Source: JAYPUA01 sp038133845
Lineage (GTDB): Bacteria > SAR324 > NAC60-12
Assembly (NCBI GenBank): GCA_038133845.1
Contig: JAYPUA010000001.1
Coordinates: forward strand, 62,001 to 126,000
Direction of reading: 5' to 3'
DNA: 64,000 bases
A program made the translations under genes and the position numbers. Below, in pieces: positions 25,498-34,135 of the stretch. The notes beneath the pieces were generated by a model that did not search any database, was not told where the DNA came from, and saw only the letters and a list, made by a program, of their open reading frames with translations. Numbering within the stretch: position 1 is the first letter of the stretch; every line of letters starts with the position of its first letter.

Positions 25498-26840
25498 GTT
25501 TTGCGGTTCGGGCGTGGACCAGCTTCCTGATCATGGCTGCGCTGTTTCTCTGGGTGGGGCTTGCACAGTCCTGGAACGTGTCGCTGGCGATCTTCAACCT
25601 GTGTCTGATCTCCTCGCTCACCGCCTTGGGGCTCAACATGCAGTGGGGGTACGCGGGGCTGTTCAACGCCGGGGTGATGGCCTCCACTGCGGTGGGAGGG
25701 CTAGCGGCGATTCTGGTCTCGCACTCTCCGGTCGGCGAGGCCTGGTCGGCCGGAGCCTCTGGGTTGCTGATGAGCCTCCTGATCTTGCTGGGGCTGATCT
25801 TCGGGGTGCTGGGGTTGCGCCGGACGATGGCTCCCGGCGCTTTGCGGGCCAGCCTGCTCGTGCTTGTAGTCGTTGGGGGGTACGCGCTCCTCCGCTTCTT
25901 CTTTGACGAAGCCGCCCAAGCCATCGAGGCGGTTGATCCCGGGAAGACCGGATTTCTGGGCGGGTTGGGGCTTCCGGTCCTTAGCTCTTGGCTCGCCGGA
26001 GGCCTCGCGGCAGCGGGGGTCGCCTGGTTGATTGGACGAATCTCCCTGGGGTTGCGCTCGGACTACTTTGCCATCGCGACCCTGGGCATCTCCGAAATCA
26101 CCATCTCGATCCTGAAGAATGAGGATTGGCTGACCCGGGGGGTGAAGAACGTCACCGGGTTGGAGCGTCCGGTTCCCTACGAGTTGGAACTGCAGCAGGC
26201 TACATGGTTTGTGAAAGCCGTTCAGGCGCTCTCCGGGATTCAGGAGGAGTCTGCGTTGAACGAGACGCTGGTTTCAGCCTCCGGCGTGTTCGTCAAGCTG
26301 TGTTACTCTGCGCTGTTCCTGACGGTGCTGTTGGTGATCCTTGGGTTGGCTGTAAAGGCCCTTCACTCTCCGTGGGGGCGGATGATGCGGGCGATCCGGG
26401 ACAACGAGGTGGCCGCCTCTGCGATGGGCAAGGATGTGGTCGCCCGACACCGGCAGGTGTTCCTGCTCGGGTCTGCCGTGATGGGAATCGCCGGGGCGAT
26501 GCTGACCACGCTGGACGGACAGTTTACCCCGGGTGCGTACAACCCGCTCCGCTTCACCTTCCTGATTTGGGTGATGGTGGTCGTCGGAGGAAGTGGCTCC
26601 AACCTGGGCTCCGTGGTCGGGGCGTTTGTCGTCTGGTTCCTTTGGATCGAGGCCGAACCAACCGCCTTGTGGGCCATGGGACACGTGATCGAGTGGCTCG
26701 ATGAGTCCAGTCCGCTCCGGCAGCCCTTGCTGGATGCAGCGCCACACATGCGGATGGTTGTCATGGGGTCGATGCTGCTCTTGGTGCTCCGCCTGAGCCC
26801 TGGCGGAATTCTTCCGGAGCGTACCTCCCAAAGCGGGTGA
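25494..26840 (+). CDS. LivM-type ABC transporter permease
   Basis: A 448-aa permease, about 100-150 residues longer than typical LivM. The core LivM blocks are present: NLCLISSLTALGLNMQWGYAGLFNAGVMA, then RSDYFAIATLGISEI, RAIRDNEVAASAMGKD and TFLIWVMVVVGGSGSNLGSVVGA. The extra length is added hydrophobic segments between the first two blocks and a soluble insert around residues 215-260. The start is a GTG at 25494 overlapping the livH-type stop (GTGA); the open frame reaches farther upstream only as overlap. No binding-protein gene follows. It is convergent with rluD. Confidence 0.88.
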   Translation: MSFAVRAWTSFLIMAALFLWVGLAQSWNVSLAIFNLCLISSLTALGLNMQWGYAGLFNAGVMASTAVGGLAAILVSHSPVGEAWSAGASGLLMSLLILLGLIFGVLGLRRTMAPGALRASLLVLVVVGGYALLRFFFDEAAQAIEAVDPGKTGFLGGLGLPVLSSWLAGGLAAAGVAWLIGRISLGLRSDYFAIATLGISEITISILKNEDWLTRGVKNVTGLERPVPYELELQQATWFVKAVQALSGIQEESALNETLVSASGVFVKLCYSALFLTVLLVILGLAVKALHSPWGRMMRAIRDNEVAASAMGKDVVARHRQVFLLGSAVMGIAGAMLTTLDGQFTPGAYNPLRFTFLIWVMVVVGGSGSNLGSVVGAFVVWFLWIEAEPTALWAMGHVIEWLDESSPLRQPLLDAAPHMRMVVMGSMLLLVLRLSPGGILPERTSQSG

Positions 26841-26860
26841 TCGCCACTTCCTGAAGCGGG

Positions 26861-27826
26861 TCACGACGTAGGCCGATGGTGCCGCCTGAGCACGTCCAGC
26901 AACTCCCGGAAGTCCTGGGGAAGATCCGTACGAAACTCCAGAGGCTCTTTCGAGTCCGGATGAATGAAACCGAGCAACTCGGCATGCAGAGCCTGCCTCG
27001 GAAAGCCGGCGAGCGCCCCCTGAGCCTCCTGATGCAGGCGAGCCCGGTGAGTGGTCCGGGAGCGCCGGTACTGGGGATCGCCAACAAGCGGGTTTCCCAA
27101 GTGATGGAAGTGAACCCGGATCTGATGCGTTCGGCCGGTCTCCAGACGACAGGCGACCGATGTGACCCCTCCCAGGCGCTCCAGCACCCTCCAGTGCGTC
27201 ACCGCAGCACGTCCTTCCGCTCTCACCGCGATCTCCTTGCGCCTGATCGGGTGCCTCCCCAGCGGCGCGTCAACGGTGCCCTCGCCTGAAGTCAGAATCC
27301 CCCAGACCAAGGCTCGGTACTGCCGCTTGACCGTGTGCTTGCGAAACTGCTCTGCCAGAAACTGATGAGCCCGGTCATGCTTGGCGACCACGAGGACTCC
27401 GGTGGTGTCCTTGTCAAGCCGGTGCACAATCCCCGGACGGATGACCCCGCCTACCCCGGACCAGTCCTGGCAGTGTGCCAGGAGTCGGTTCACCAGGGTC
27501 CCGGAGGCGTGCCCCGGAGCGGGATGAACCACCAGCCCTGCGGGCTTGTTGAGGACAATCAAGGTGGAGTCCTCATGCAGAATCTCCAGGTCTCCGGGCT
27601 CGGGCAGGACCTCGGCAGGCTGAGCCTCCGGGACGTCCACACGGACCTGATCCCCGGGCTTCAGCTTGAGGTCGACCTCCTGGCAGCGCTCCCCGTTGAG
27701 GTAGACGTGGCCTTCACGCAGCAGGCGCTGTGCTGCCGAGCGCGAAGGGATCTCCGGAACCCCTCCGAGAAAACGGTCCAGACGCACGCCGGCGTCTTCG
27801 CAGATCAGGCTCAGGGTGCAGGGCAT
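26861..27826 (-). CDS. rluD: RluD-family 23S rRNA pseudouridine synthase
   Basis: A 321-aa RNA-modification enzyme. The N-terminal S4 RNA-binding domain (VRLDRFLGG..., VYLNGE) is followed by the RluA-type catalytic domain, with HRLDKDTTG at residues 135-143 containing catalytic Asp138. NKPAGLVVHPAPGH and RTHQIRVHFHHLGNPLVGD are further family blocks. RluD targets helix 69 of 23S rRNA in E. coli; assignment to RluD rather than RluC is by N-terminal S4 plus overall similarity. It is convergent with the liv-type operon, with 20 nt between stops. Confidence 0.9.
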   Translation of the reverse strand: MPCTLSLICEDAGVRLDRFLGGVPEIPSRSAAQRLLREGHVYLNGERCQEVDLKLKPGDQVRVDVPEAQPAEVLPEPGDLEILHEDSTLIVLNKPAGLVVHPAPGHASGTLVNRLLAHCQDWSGVGGVIRPGIVHRLDKDTTGVLVVAKHDRAHQFLAEQFRKHTVKRQYRALVWGILTSGEGTVDAPLGRHPIRRKEIAVRAEGRAAVTHWRVLERLGGVTSVACRLETGRTHQIRVHFHHLGNPLVGDPQYRRSRTTHRARLHQEAQGALAGFPRQALHAELLGFIHPDSKEPLEFRTDLPQDFRELLDVLRRHHRPTS

Positions 27827-27850
27827 CGGCGTGTTCCCGGGAGGCTGGAT

Positions 27851-28819
27851 TCAGTGGGCACGGATGGCAAGGCGATCCAGGTGGACACCTCCCGCACGAA
27901 CTCCGGGACGCAGGGTCCAGGTGGGATCCGGCGTGTCGTCCAGCAGCAGCTGATCCATCAGGAGCAAGAGCCTCCCCCAATACTCCGACCCGTGTCGGGT
28001 GAGCATGCTGATGTGCCCTCCGCCCTCGATCGTCCAGAGGAGCTTGGGGGAGGAAGACGCGTTGAAGAGCGCCTGAGCGTGGGCGTAGGAGACGGTCGTG
28101 TCGTGGGTTCCGTGAACAATCAGCAAGGGAGTGGGAGAGACGCGGGCGACGTGGCGGATGGGGGCGTGTTCGTCATCAAACAGCCCGGAAGCGAGCGGTT
28201 TGCGGAAGATCCGGACGATCCCCAGCGGGTTGAGCTTTTCTTCCACAATCGCTTCGTAGGAAGAGAAGGCAGACTCTGAGATCACCAGCCCAATCCCCTC
28301 AGGCCGGGTGCGCCCAATCCAGTCCAGTGCCACTGCACCTCCCAGGCTTTGTCCGAGGATGACAACCTTCCCGGGGGCAAACTCCGGGCGCTGCTGAAGG
28401 AACTCCCAGACCGCCTGAGCATCCAGCAACAGCCCTTCCGGGCTGGGGACCCCCTCGGAGAGGCCGTAGCCTCGGTAGTCAAATGTCAACAGGTGATAGC
28501 CCGCCTCGACAAATCCTTTCACGGCGAGATAGTAGTGGCTGATGTTGTGGGCATTTCCATGAAAAAACAGTACAATGCCCCGTGGTGCGGGCGCCTTTGC
28601 CTTCACCATCCAGCCGTGAAGGCGCGCTCCGTCAGCCGTGGTGATCCAGACGTTTTCGTGGGGGTCACCAAACATCTCCGGAGTGAAGAACCGGCGCTGA
28701 GAGGGATAGTAGAACAGCGACTGACACCCGGCCAGCCCCCAGAGCATGATGCTCCCGAGCACGGCGCAAACGCACCTCCGCCTCCAGGAGGCCCGACGGA
28801 TCCGTTCAACCCGAGGCAT
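27851..28819 (-). CDS. Alpha/beta hydrolase lipoprotein (serine aminopeptidase S33-like)
   Basis: A protein of about 322 aa. A basic N-terminus and hydrophobic stretch end in lipobox GLAGC, so it is probably a periplasm-facing lipoprotein. The alpha/beta hydrolase core is complete: oxyanion HGNAHN, nucleophile elbow GQSLGG, acid in VHGTHDTTV and His in GGGHISM. It resembles the YfhR/BEM46 group (FDYRGYGLSEG). The substrate is unknown. A GTG two codons upstream (28825) is an alternative start. It lies 24 nt upstream of rluD in the same direction and is divergent from the nuclease gene. Confidence 0.85.
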   Translation of the reverse strand: MPRVERIRRASWRRRCVCAVLGSIMLWGLAGCQSLFYYPSQRRFFTPEMFGDPHENVWITTADGARLHGWMVKAKAPAPRGIVLFFHGNAHNISHYYLAVKGFVEAGYHLLTFDYRGYGLSEGVPSPEGLLLDAQAVWEFLQQRPEFAPGKVVILGQSLGGAVALDWIGRTRPEGIGLVISESAFSSYEAIVEEKLNPLGIVRIFRKPLASGLFDDEHAPIRHVARVSPTPLLIVHGTHDTTVSYAHAQALFNASSSPKLLWTIEGGGHISMLTRHGSEYWGRLLLLMDQLLLDDTPDPTWTLRPGVRAGGVHLDRLAIRAH

Positions 28820-28888
28820 CGGCACTCAGGAAAATCAGGGCGTGGTTCACTTCTTGTTTCTGCATCGGTTCCTGCTAGTCTGAAAAAC

Positions 28889-29824
28889 ATGACTTCTCAA
28901 CGTAGCGACCTGCGGTTCAATCGCAATGTATTTCTGGCAGCGCTGGGAATTCTTTGGGGGCTGCTTGAGCTGGGACTTCCCGGAGCCTTGCAGGCGCAGG
29001 ATCCGGCCTTTCCGATACACTGGCAGACGCTGGACCTGACCGATCACCAGGTCCGCGTGATTGATGGGGACACCTTCGATGTGGACCTCAACCAGAACGG
29101 TCGCTTGGAGAAGAAGAACGAGCGCGTTCGACTCCTGTTTGTGGACACCCCAGAGCTTTCGGACTCGCACAAGGGCCGAGACCGCAAGCATGGCCTCCCG
29201 GCCCGGCAGGCGCTGGAAGAACTCTTGGGTGACCGAGTTCGCCTCTGGGTGAATCCGGAAGAGCCTCAGGACCGTCACGGACGCTGGCTGGGGATTCTGG
29301 AGACTATGCAGGGGAACGCAAACCTGGCCCTGATCCGTGATGGTCACAGTTACTTTGACACGCGGTTTTCCTTCCCGGAGAATTACGAGGACTACGCACG
29401 CGCCGAGATCCGGGCGTTTGACCTCAGCCTCGGCATCTGGGGCGATCGGGACTCCAGACGCAGCTACCTGCTCCGACTGCGTGATGAAGGGAAAACCGTT
29501 TATTCCCGGAAGAACCCACTGTTCTTCATCAACCGCATGTCTCCGGATGAGGTAGATCCGGAGCTTCACAAGAACCGCTTTCTGCGGGTTCGAGGTCAGG
29601 TGCAGCGGGTTCAGAAACTCCGCCGAGGGGCCGCGTTGATTTTTCTGCACCACCCGCGCTCACGCGCAGGGCTCGCGGTCTTTTGCTACTCCAGCTTGTG
29701 TCAACTCATCCAGGCCGAATCGCTGAAGCCCGGCCAGGAGGTGGTAGCTGAGGGATTTCTTCAACACTATCAGTCTCGTCAATGGCAAATCCGCTTGCAT
29801 CGCCTAGTTCGGGGCGAACCCTGA
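28889..29824 (+). CDS. Secreted staphylococcal-nuclease-like protein with C-terminal OB-fold candidate
   Basis: A 311-aa protein with a signal peptide (FLAALGILWGLLELGLPGALQAQ). The SNase domain spans about residues 50-200. VIDGDTFDV carries the Ca-binding Asp residues, RLLFVDTPEL carries Arg and Asp, and DRHGRWLG carries the second catalytic Arg region. It is predicted to cut DNA or RNA in the periplasm or outside. The last 90 residues (FLRVRGQVQRVQKLRRGAA onward) have a beta-rich pattern like an OB-fold, which could bind nucleic acid; this part is inference. Homology and the signal peptide set the start at 28889 although the frame extends much further upstream. Confidence 0.85.
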   Translation: MTSQRSDLRFNRNVFLAALGILWGLLELGLPGALQAQDPAFPIHWQTLDLTDHQVRVIDGDTFDVDLNQNGRLEKKNERVRLLFVDTPELSDSHKGRDRKHGLPARQALEELLGDRVRLWVNPEEPQDRHGRWLGILETMQGNANLALIRDGHSYFDTRFSFPENYEDYARAEIRAFDLSLGIWGDRDSRRSYLLRLRDEGKTVYSRKNPLFFINRMSPDEVDPELHKNRFLRVRGQVQRVQKLRRGAALIFLHHPRSRAGLAVFCYSSLCQLIQAESLKPGQEVVAEGFLQHYQSRQWQIRLHRLVRGEP

Positions 29825-30243
29825 CGGCCCTGCTCCTTGCAGGAGGGCTCTGGCTGGGAGGCTGCTCCGGGGAGCGTCCCGACACCCTGGGCGTCTCCGC
29901 AGGAAGGCTGCATCCGTGCCCGGAAAGTCCGAACTGCGTCTCCAGCCAAGCGCAGGATCCGGAGCACCAGGTGGCCCCCCTGAAGGTCGCTGGTGCCCAC
30001 CCGATCCAGCAGGTTCAAGAGGTGCTGAACGACATCCCGAGGGCCCAGGTGGTCACGCTCTCAGAGCACTACCTGCATGCCGAGTTCACCAGCCGGGTCT
30101 TCCGCTTTGTTGATGATGTGGAGTTCTTCTGGAGTGCATCCGAGCAGGTGGTGGAGGTGCGCTCGGCATCTCGGTTGGGGTACTCGGACCTGGGAGTGAA
30201 CCGAGCGCGGGTGGAGGAGTTGCGCGCTCGGTTGGAGCTGTGA
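29782..30243 (+). CDS. DUF1499 lipoprotein
   Basis: A 153-aa protein with lipobox LGGC and the DUF1499 core: LHPCPESPNCVSSQA, then the VVTLSEHYLHAEFTSRVFRFVDDVEFF block and SASRLGYSDLGVNRARVEEL. The function of the family is unknown; members are small envelope proteins. Its 5' end overlaps the nuclease gene by 43 nt in another frame, so they are probably co-transcribed. It is convergent with a small lipoprotein gene, 4 nt between stops. Confidence 0.85.
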   Translation: MANPLASPSSGRTLTALLLAGGLWLGGCSGERPDTLGVSAGRLHPCPESPNCVSSQAQDPEHQVAPLKVAGAHPIQQVQEVLNDIPRAQVVTLSEHYLHAEFTSRVFRFVDDVEFFWSASEQVVEVRSASRLGYSDLGVNRARVEELRARLEL

Positions 30244-30247
30244 CGCC

Positions 30248-30466
30248 TCAGCGCTGGCGCATCTGGTTGACCATGTCGCCCTCTGACTGCTGAAAGTAGC
30301 CCTTGCGACGGGTCAACTCGTTGGTAGACGGAGTGTAGGCTGGACCCTCTGCACGCAGAGCACGATATTCTTGACGCTGAGCCTTGGCCGTTCGGTTCCA
30401 GTCACAACCAGCCAGAGCCAAGCTGGCCAGCAGCAACAAAATCCAAGAGCGTACTTTCAAGTTCAT
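30248..30466 (-). CDS. Small predicted lipoprotein (72 aa)
   Basis: A 72-aa protein beginning MNLKVRSW at 30466. The hydrophobic stretch WILLLLASLALAGC ends in a clean lipobox (Cys21). The mature 52 residues are polar and Arg/Gln-rich, without recognised motifs. The reading frame continues upstream to 30784 over another gene, but a lipoprotein signal directly after the ATG makes 30466 the better start. Function unknown. Confidence 0.65.
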   Translation of the reverse strand: MNLKVRSWILLLLASLALAGCDWNRTAKAQRQEYRALRAEGPAYTPSTNELTRRKGYFQQSEGDMVNQMRQR

Positions 30467-30589
30467 GACAACATTTGTTTGAAGTTGGAAGGTGCAGAGC
30501 AAATTCTGCAAACTGCAAAACAATACGAAATCGCACCCCACACGCAAGACATTTCCGATCCGGGCTGAACTTGCTTTCAAAGGAAAAAC

Positions 30590-31273
30590 ATGACCCTGTA
30601 CTTCAACCGCCAAAATCTCCCGGACTGGCAGCCGACCCTGAGCCTGCTCCCGCCGAATGAGGGCGTGGTGGTCTTGATGCGACACTCCGTGCGTCCGGAG
30701 ATTCCGGAAGGGCGCTTCGGGATGCAGGTGGACCTGACTCCGGAAGGTGTTGAGGCCGCAGAGCAATTGGGGGCCCAGTTCCAAGGTCGGCTAGACTACC
30801 TCGCCAGCAGCTCCTCCGGACGCTGCGTGCAGACTGGGGAGGCCGTCAGCCGAGGGGCACAGGCCGCGCTTGAGGTGGAGCATGACCCGACTCTGGGAGA
30901 GCCCGGAGCGTTCATTGATCACGTGGAGTCCTCAATTCAGATGCTGGAGGCGCACGGACCGCTGGGGCTGGTGAACCGGTTGCTGCAGGGGCTCTCGCTG
31001 GAGGGCATGTTCGGCTGCGAGACCGGAGTCCAGGCGATCCTGAAGCGAGCGTTTGAAGCACCTCCGGGGCCCGGACGACTCCACGTGCGCGTTACGCACG
31101 ACACCCTCCTGTGTGCCGTGCTCGCCTGGCTTCAGGAGAAAACTCAGGTGCAGGAGGAGGAGTGGCCCCGGATGATGGAGGGGGCGTTGCTGTGGCGCAA
31201 GCCGGGGCGCCTGTGTTGGATCTGGCGCGGAGAGTTGTTTGAGCGCGAGCTTGAGGACTCGTGGTTCTCGTAG
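30590..31273 (+). CDS. Histidine phosphatase superfamily protein with RHS variant motif
   Basis: A 227-aa cytoplasmic protein of the phosphoglycerate-mutase/histidine-phosphatase fold. The catalytic loop reads LMRHSVRPE (Arg31-His32-Ser33), with Ser in place of the usual Gly of RHG. A second active-site His is in VTHDTLL, and DLTPEGVEAAEQLG is the helix after the loop. The substrate is unknown. AAAGGA sits just upstream of the ATG. It is convergent with the heptosyltransferase gene, 3 nt between stops. Confidence 0.82.
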   Translation: MTLYFNRQNLPDWQPTLSLLPPNEGVVVLMRHSVRPEIPEGRFGMQVDLTPEGVEAAEQLGAQFQGRLDYLASSSSGRCVQTGEAVSRGAQAALEVEHDPTLGEPGAFIDHVESSIQMLEAHGPLGLVNRLLQGLSLEGMFGCETGVQAILKRAFEAPPGPGRLHVRVTHDTLLCAVLAWLQEKTQVQEEEWPRMMEGALLWRKPGRLCWIWRGELFERELEDSWFS

Positions 31274-31276
31274 GCC

Positions 31277-32296
31277 TCACGAAGGTAGGGGCACCTGCTC
31301 CGGAGTGATGCTGTGCAGGCATTGGAGCATCTGGGGGTTCGTGCACTCTCCCCGCCCGTCGCGTGTGCACGGACGGCACAGCAGTGGAAGCGGAGGCTCC
31401 AGCAGGTGGCTTTCTGCAAGAAAAGGCGCGTAGCCAAACTCCCGAACTGTCGGTCCGAAGAGGACGTCCACCGGCGTGCCCATGGCTTCTGCAATGTGCG
31501 CGATGGAGGTGTCGTTGCACAGCACCCGCTGTGCGTGGCGGAGCAGCTCTGCAGACTCCAGCAGTTGAAGCTGTCCTGCAAGGTTGACCACCTCCGGACC
31601 GAGCCTTAGCCGCAGCTGGTCTGGCTCAACCTCACCAGGACCTCCCACCAGCACCACCCGCCTCCCCTGCTCCAGCCACTGGCGGATCACTCGCTCGTAA
31701 TGCTCTGGAGGCCAGCGCTTCAGCGCATAAGAGGCCCCCGGCCCAACAGCCACAAAGCACTTCGACTCCAGCCCGTGCTGCTGCATGAGCGCAGCAACCG
31801 CCCCCTGATCCAATTCCGAAGGAAACAGCTCCGTGTGCGCCTCCAGAGGCCGGCCTACAAACCGCCGCAACGGCTCCAGCCACTGCTCCCGCTGGGAGCG
31901 AGCCCCCCGGAGCAGGTTGAGCTGCATCCGAATCAGCAGACTCCGTCTCAGGCTCCGCTTGCTGATGCGCCAGACCTCCGGAGAACTTCCGGCCAACTGA
32001 AGCTGCATTGAGATCCAGCGGCTGCGCAGCGACGCATGCAAGTCATAGAGCAGGTCAAAGCGCCGCTCCGTGAGCCAGCGGGTGAGCCGGTCCAACTCCT
32101 CCCGGGTCTCCTGGCGGGGGTGGTAGTGGATCTCATCCAGGTGCGGACTGTTGGCCAGGATCTCGCCAAACCCTGCGCTGGTGAGCAGGGTAATGCGTGC
32201 CTGTGGAAAGCAGCGTCGCAGCTCGCGATAGACCGGAGTTGTGAGGACCAGGTCTCCGAGGGAGCTGAAGCGAATGACCAGAATGTTCTGGAACAT
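31277..32296 (-). CDS. Family 9 glycosyltransferase (ADP-heptose:LPS heptosyltransferase)
   Basis: A 339-aa GT9 enzyme. The N-terminus NILVIRFSSLGDLVLTTPV is the heptosyltransferase signature. The C-terminal nucleotide-sugar region contains VAVGPGASYALKRWP, LVGGPGE, NLAGQLQLLE and CNDTSIAHIAEAMGTPV. It is predicted to add heptose to the LPS inner core at the cytoplasmic face of the inner membrane. Late Cys residues (LLCRPCTRDGRGECTNPQMLQC) are typical of the family. It lies downstream of gmhB, which makes the heptose precursor, in the same direction. Confidence 0.9.
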   Translation of the reverse strand: MFQNILVIRFSSLGDLVLTTPVYRELRRCFPQARITLLTSAGFGEILANSPHLDEIHYHPRQETREELDRLTRWLTERRFDLLYDLHASLRSRWISMQLQLAGSSPEVWRISKRSLRRSLLIRMQLNLLRGARSQREQWLEPLRRFVGRPLEAHTELFPSELDQGAVAALMQQHGLESKCFVAVGPGASYALKRWPPEHYERVIRQWLEQGRRVVLVGGPGEVEPDQLRLRLGPEVVNLAGQLQLLESAELLRHAQRVLCNDTSIAHIAEAMGTPVDVLFGPTVREFGYAPFLAESHLLEPPLPLLCRPCTRDGRGECTNPQMLQCLHSITPEQVPLPS

Positions 32297-32400
32297 GCCG
32301 GAAGGGTTTCAGGGAAGAAGCAAGCAAACTGGCTCGTGAGCAGGGCTCACGAAAACGCGAGCAAAGCTACAACACGAAGCCAAGAACCGCAATCCTTTAT

Positions 32401-32433
32401 CCCTCACCCAATCCTCTCCTACGGGGAGAGGGA
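32401..32433. repeat. REP-like palindromic element / possible terminator hairpin
   Basis: In the 145-nt gap between gmhB and the heptosyltransferase gene, CCTCTCC (32413-32419) and GGAGAGG (32425-32431) form a perfect 7-bp stem with a 5-nt loop, preceded by CCCTCACCC. The arrangement resembles dispersed palindromic repeats of proteobacteria. No T-run follows on either strand, so it is not a classical intrinsic terminator. Only one copy was noticed here. Confidence 0.45.
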
Positions 32434-32441
32434 GCATGGCA

Positions 32442-33020
32442 TCAGGTGCTCAGGATCCACTCCACGGCTTCTGCAAGGTCCGGAAACCAGCGGAGCGGCT
32501 CACAGGTTACGGTCCCGTCCTGCCCCCCGTGGCCGGTACGAACTCCAACCGAGGGACATCCAAAACGCTCAGCAGCAGCAAAGTCGGAGGTCTTGTCTCC
32601 GACCAGTACGGCCTCTTCAGGAGAGAAGTGAAGGTCCGCCGCCGCCTGAACGAGCAGTCCGGGTTCTGGCTTCCGGCAGGAGCAGGGCTGAGGTGTGCTC
32701 CGGCGCTGTCCCTGATCCCAGTCCGGATGGTGCGGGCAGTGGTAGATCGCGTCCACCGAACCTCCGGCCTGCTTGAGGTCCGCCTGCATCTTCTCGCTGA
32801 TGGCCTGCAGCCCGGACTCTGTCAATCGACCCCGCGCAATCGCTGCCTGATTGGTGACCACGACCACAAGCATTCCGGCAGTCTTGAGGCGCGCGACCGC
32901 TTCCGGGCTTTGGGGAATCCAGAGAAACTCTTCCGGTGTCAGAGGCGGACCGGGTTCTTGATTGAGCACTCCGTCACGGTCCAGCAGGACGACCTTCCAG
33001 CGATGAGGTTGAGGGGTCAT
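32442..33020 (-). CDS. gmhB: D-glycero-beta-D-manno-heptose-1,7-bisphosphate 7-phosphatase
   Basis: A 192-aa HAD phosphatase in the ADP-heptose pathway. The HAD nucleophile motif is VVLLDRDGVLN. VVVVTNQAAIARG is motif II, and CRKPEPG with VGDKTSDFAAA are motifs III/IV. The GmhB-type zinc loop is present (CPHHPDW... CSC). Length is typical. The ATG overlaps the stop of the upstream aminopeptidase gene (ATGA). It acts before the GT9 heptosyltransferase encoded next. Confidence 0.92.
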   Translation of the reverse strand: MTPQPHRWKVVLLDRDGVLNQEPGPPLTPEEFLWIPQSPEAVARLKTAGMLVVVVTNQAAIARGRLTESGLQAISEKMQADLKQAGGSVDAIYHCPHHPDWDQGQRRSTPQPCSCRKPEPGLLVQAAADLHFSPEEAVLVGDKTSDFAAAERFGCPSVGVRTGHGGQDGTVTCEPLRWFPDLAEAVEWILST

Positions 33021-34135
33021 TGAAGAATCTCCAGCAAGCGGTTGCGCTCGGTCTCCGGGAGTTGAGCGATTTCCCGGACTCGCTCATAGAACGGGGACCA
33101 CTCCCGGCCCTGCTCTTCAAACAGGCGGGCAAAAATGGGAACCTGGTTCTGGTAGCGCGAGACCCCGAGCAGGTGAGCGTGGTTCAGTTCTCGGGAGAAC
33201 CAGCGCTCGTAGGAGAGCACCCGGAATTCTTCACGCCGTGAAGCATAGGTGCGCTTGAGCTGCTTCAGGATGCGCTCCTTGGCTTGCAGGCGTTCGGTGT
33301 CAGAGCTGGCCTTGGCGTAGGCGTCTTTCAGCTCTTCCAGGGCGCTGGAGATCAGCTGTCGAAACAGCTCCCGGTCCGTACGCTTCTCCAGGTAGCGCTG
33401 CAGAGTGATGGACCCGGAGCCTTCGTGCCGGTCCAGAAAACGACGCACGCCTTCCTGCTCCACAAAGACGGCAAATGACTCGTTGAACGGTGTGTCGTTG
33501 GGAACATAGACCACCTGATGGGCGATCTCATGGATCAGGGTCGCGATGATCTCTTCGTTGTCCTGATCAAGGAAGGTGTTCAGCAAGGGGTCGGAGAAGT
33601 AGTCTGGAATGAACCGCCCGCTGAGCCATCCCAGGGTCGAGTAGGCGGAGACGTAGCCGATGGACACGTCAAGAGGCTGCTCTTGCTGCATTTGCCTGGC
33701 GTAGTCCAGCGCGTCCTGCTCCAAAAAGTAGCCCCGGTACTCCTGACAGCCGATGAACCAGTAGCACCATCGGTAGGACTTCAGCGCAAGTGGCTGGGCT
33801 GCAGTGACCACGACCGTGACGTAGGGCCGCTGCAGGTCGACGTATCCGGTGTAGCCGGCTCGTTCGGGAAGCCGAAGCTCCTGGTGAGCGAAGCGTTGAA
33901 CCTCCTGGACCAGCCGGAGCTTTTCGGTGAGCGCAGGAGGGGTGTCGGGGTGAGTGAGGAGTTCCTCAACCGATTGCTTCTTGCGGAGGATGCTCAGGTG
34001 CCCGGAGGCCGCCTGCCAGTAGTACCCGATCTCAGCGCATCCGGAGAGTCCTGCAAGCAGCAGGGCCACAACACTTCCAGGGAACACCCTGTGCGGAAGA
34101 GGGCAGAGGCGGCTCAGCAAAGTGGAAGAAGGCAC
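33017..34135 (-). CDS. Predicted aminopeptidase lipoprotein (COG4324 type)
   Basis: A 372-aa protein with a lipoprotein signal (VVALLLAGLSGC, Cys33). The mature protein holds a zinc motif HEIAH at residues 202-206, with a following Glu (FNESFAVFVEQEG, Glu219) as in the PF10023 putative aminopeptidases. AGYTGYVDLQRPYVTVVV and GRFIPDYFSDPLLNTF are other recognisable blocks. Activity is predicted from the family, not shown. Its stop overlaps gmhB. A 37-residue membrane peptide may be encoded just upstream in the same transcript. Confidence 0.85.
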   Translation of the reverse strand: MPSSTLLSRLCPLPHRVFPGSVVALLLAGLSGCAEIGYYWQAASGHLSILRKKQSVEELLTHPDTPPALTEKLRLVQEVQRFAHQELRLPERAGYTGYVDLQRPYVTVVVTAAQPLALKSYRWCYWFIGCQEYRGYFLEQDALDYARQMQQEQPLDVSIGYVSAYSTLGWLSGRFIPDYFSDPLLNTFLDQDNEEIIATLIHEIAHQVVYVPNDTPFNESFAVFVEQEGVRRFLDRHEGSGSITLQRYLEKRTDRELFRQLISSALEELKDAYAKASSDTERLQAKERILKQLKRTYASRREEFRVLSYERWFSRELNHAHLLGVSRYQNQVPIFARLFEEQGREWSPFYERVREIAQLPETERNRLLEILQ

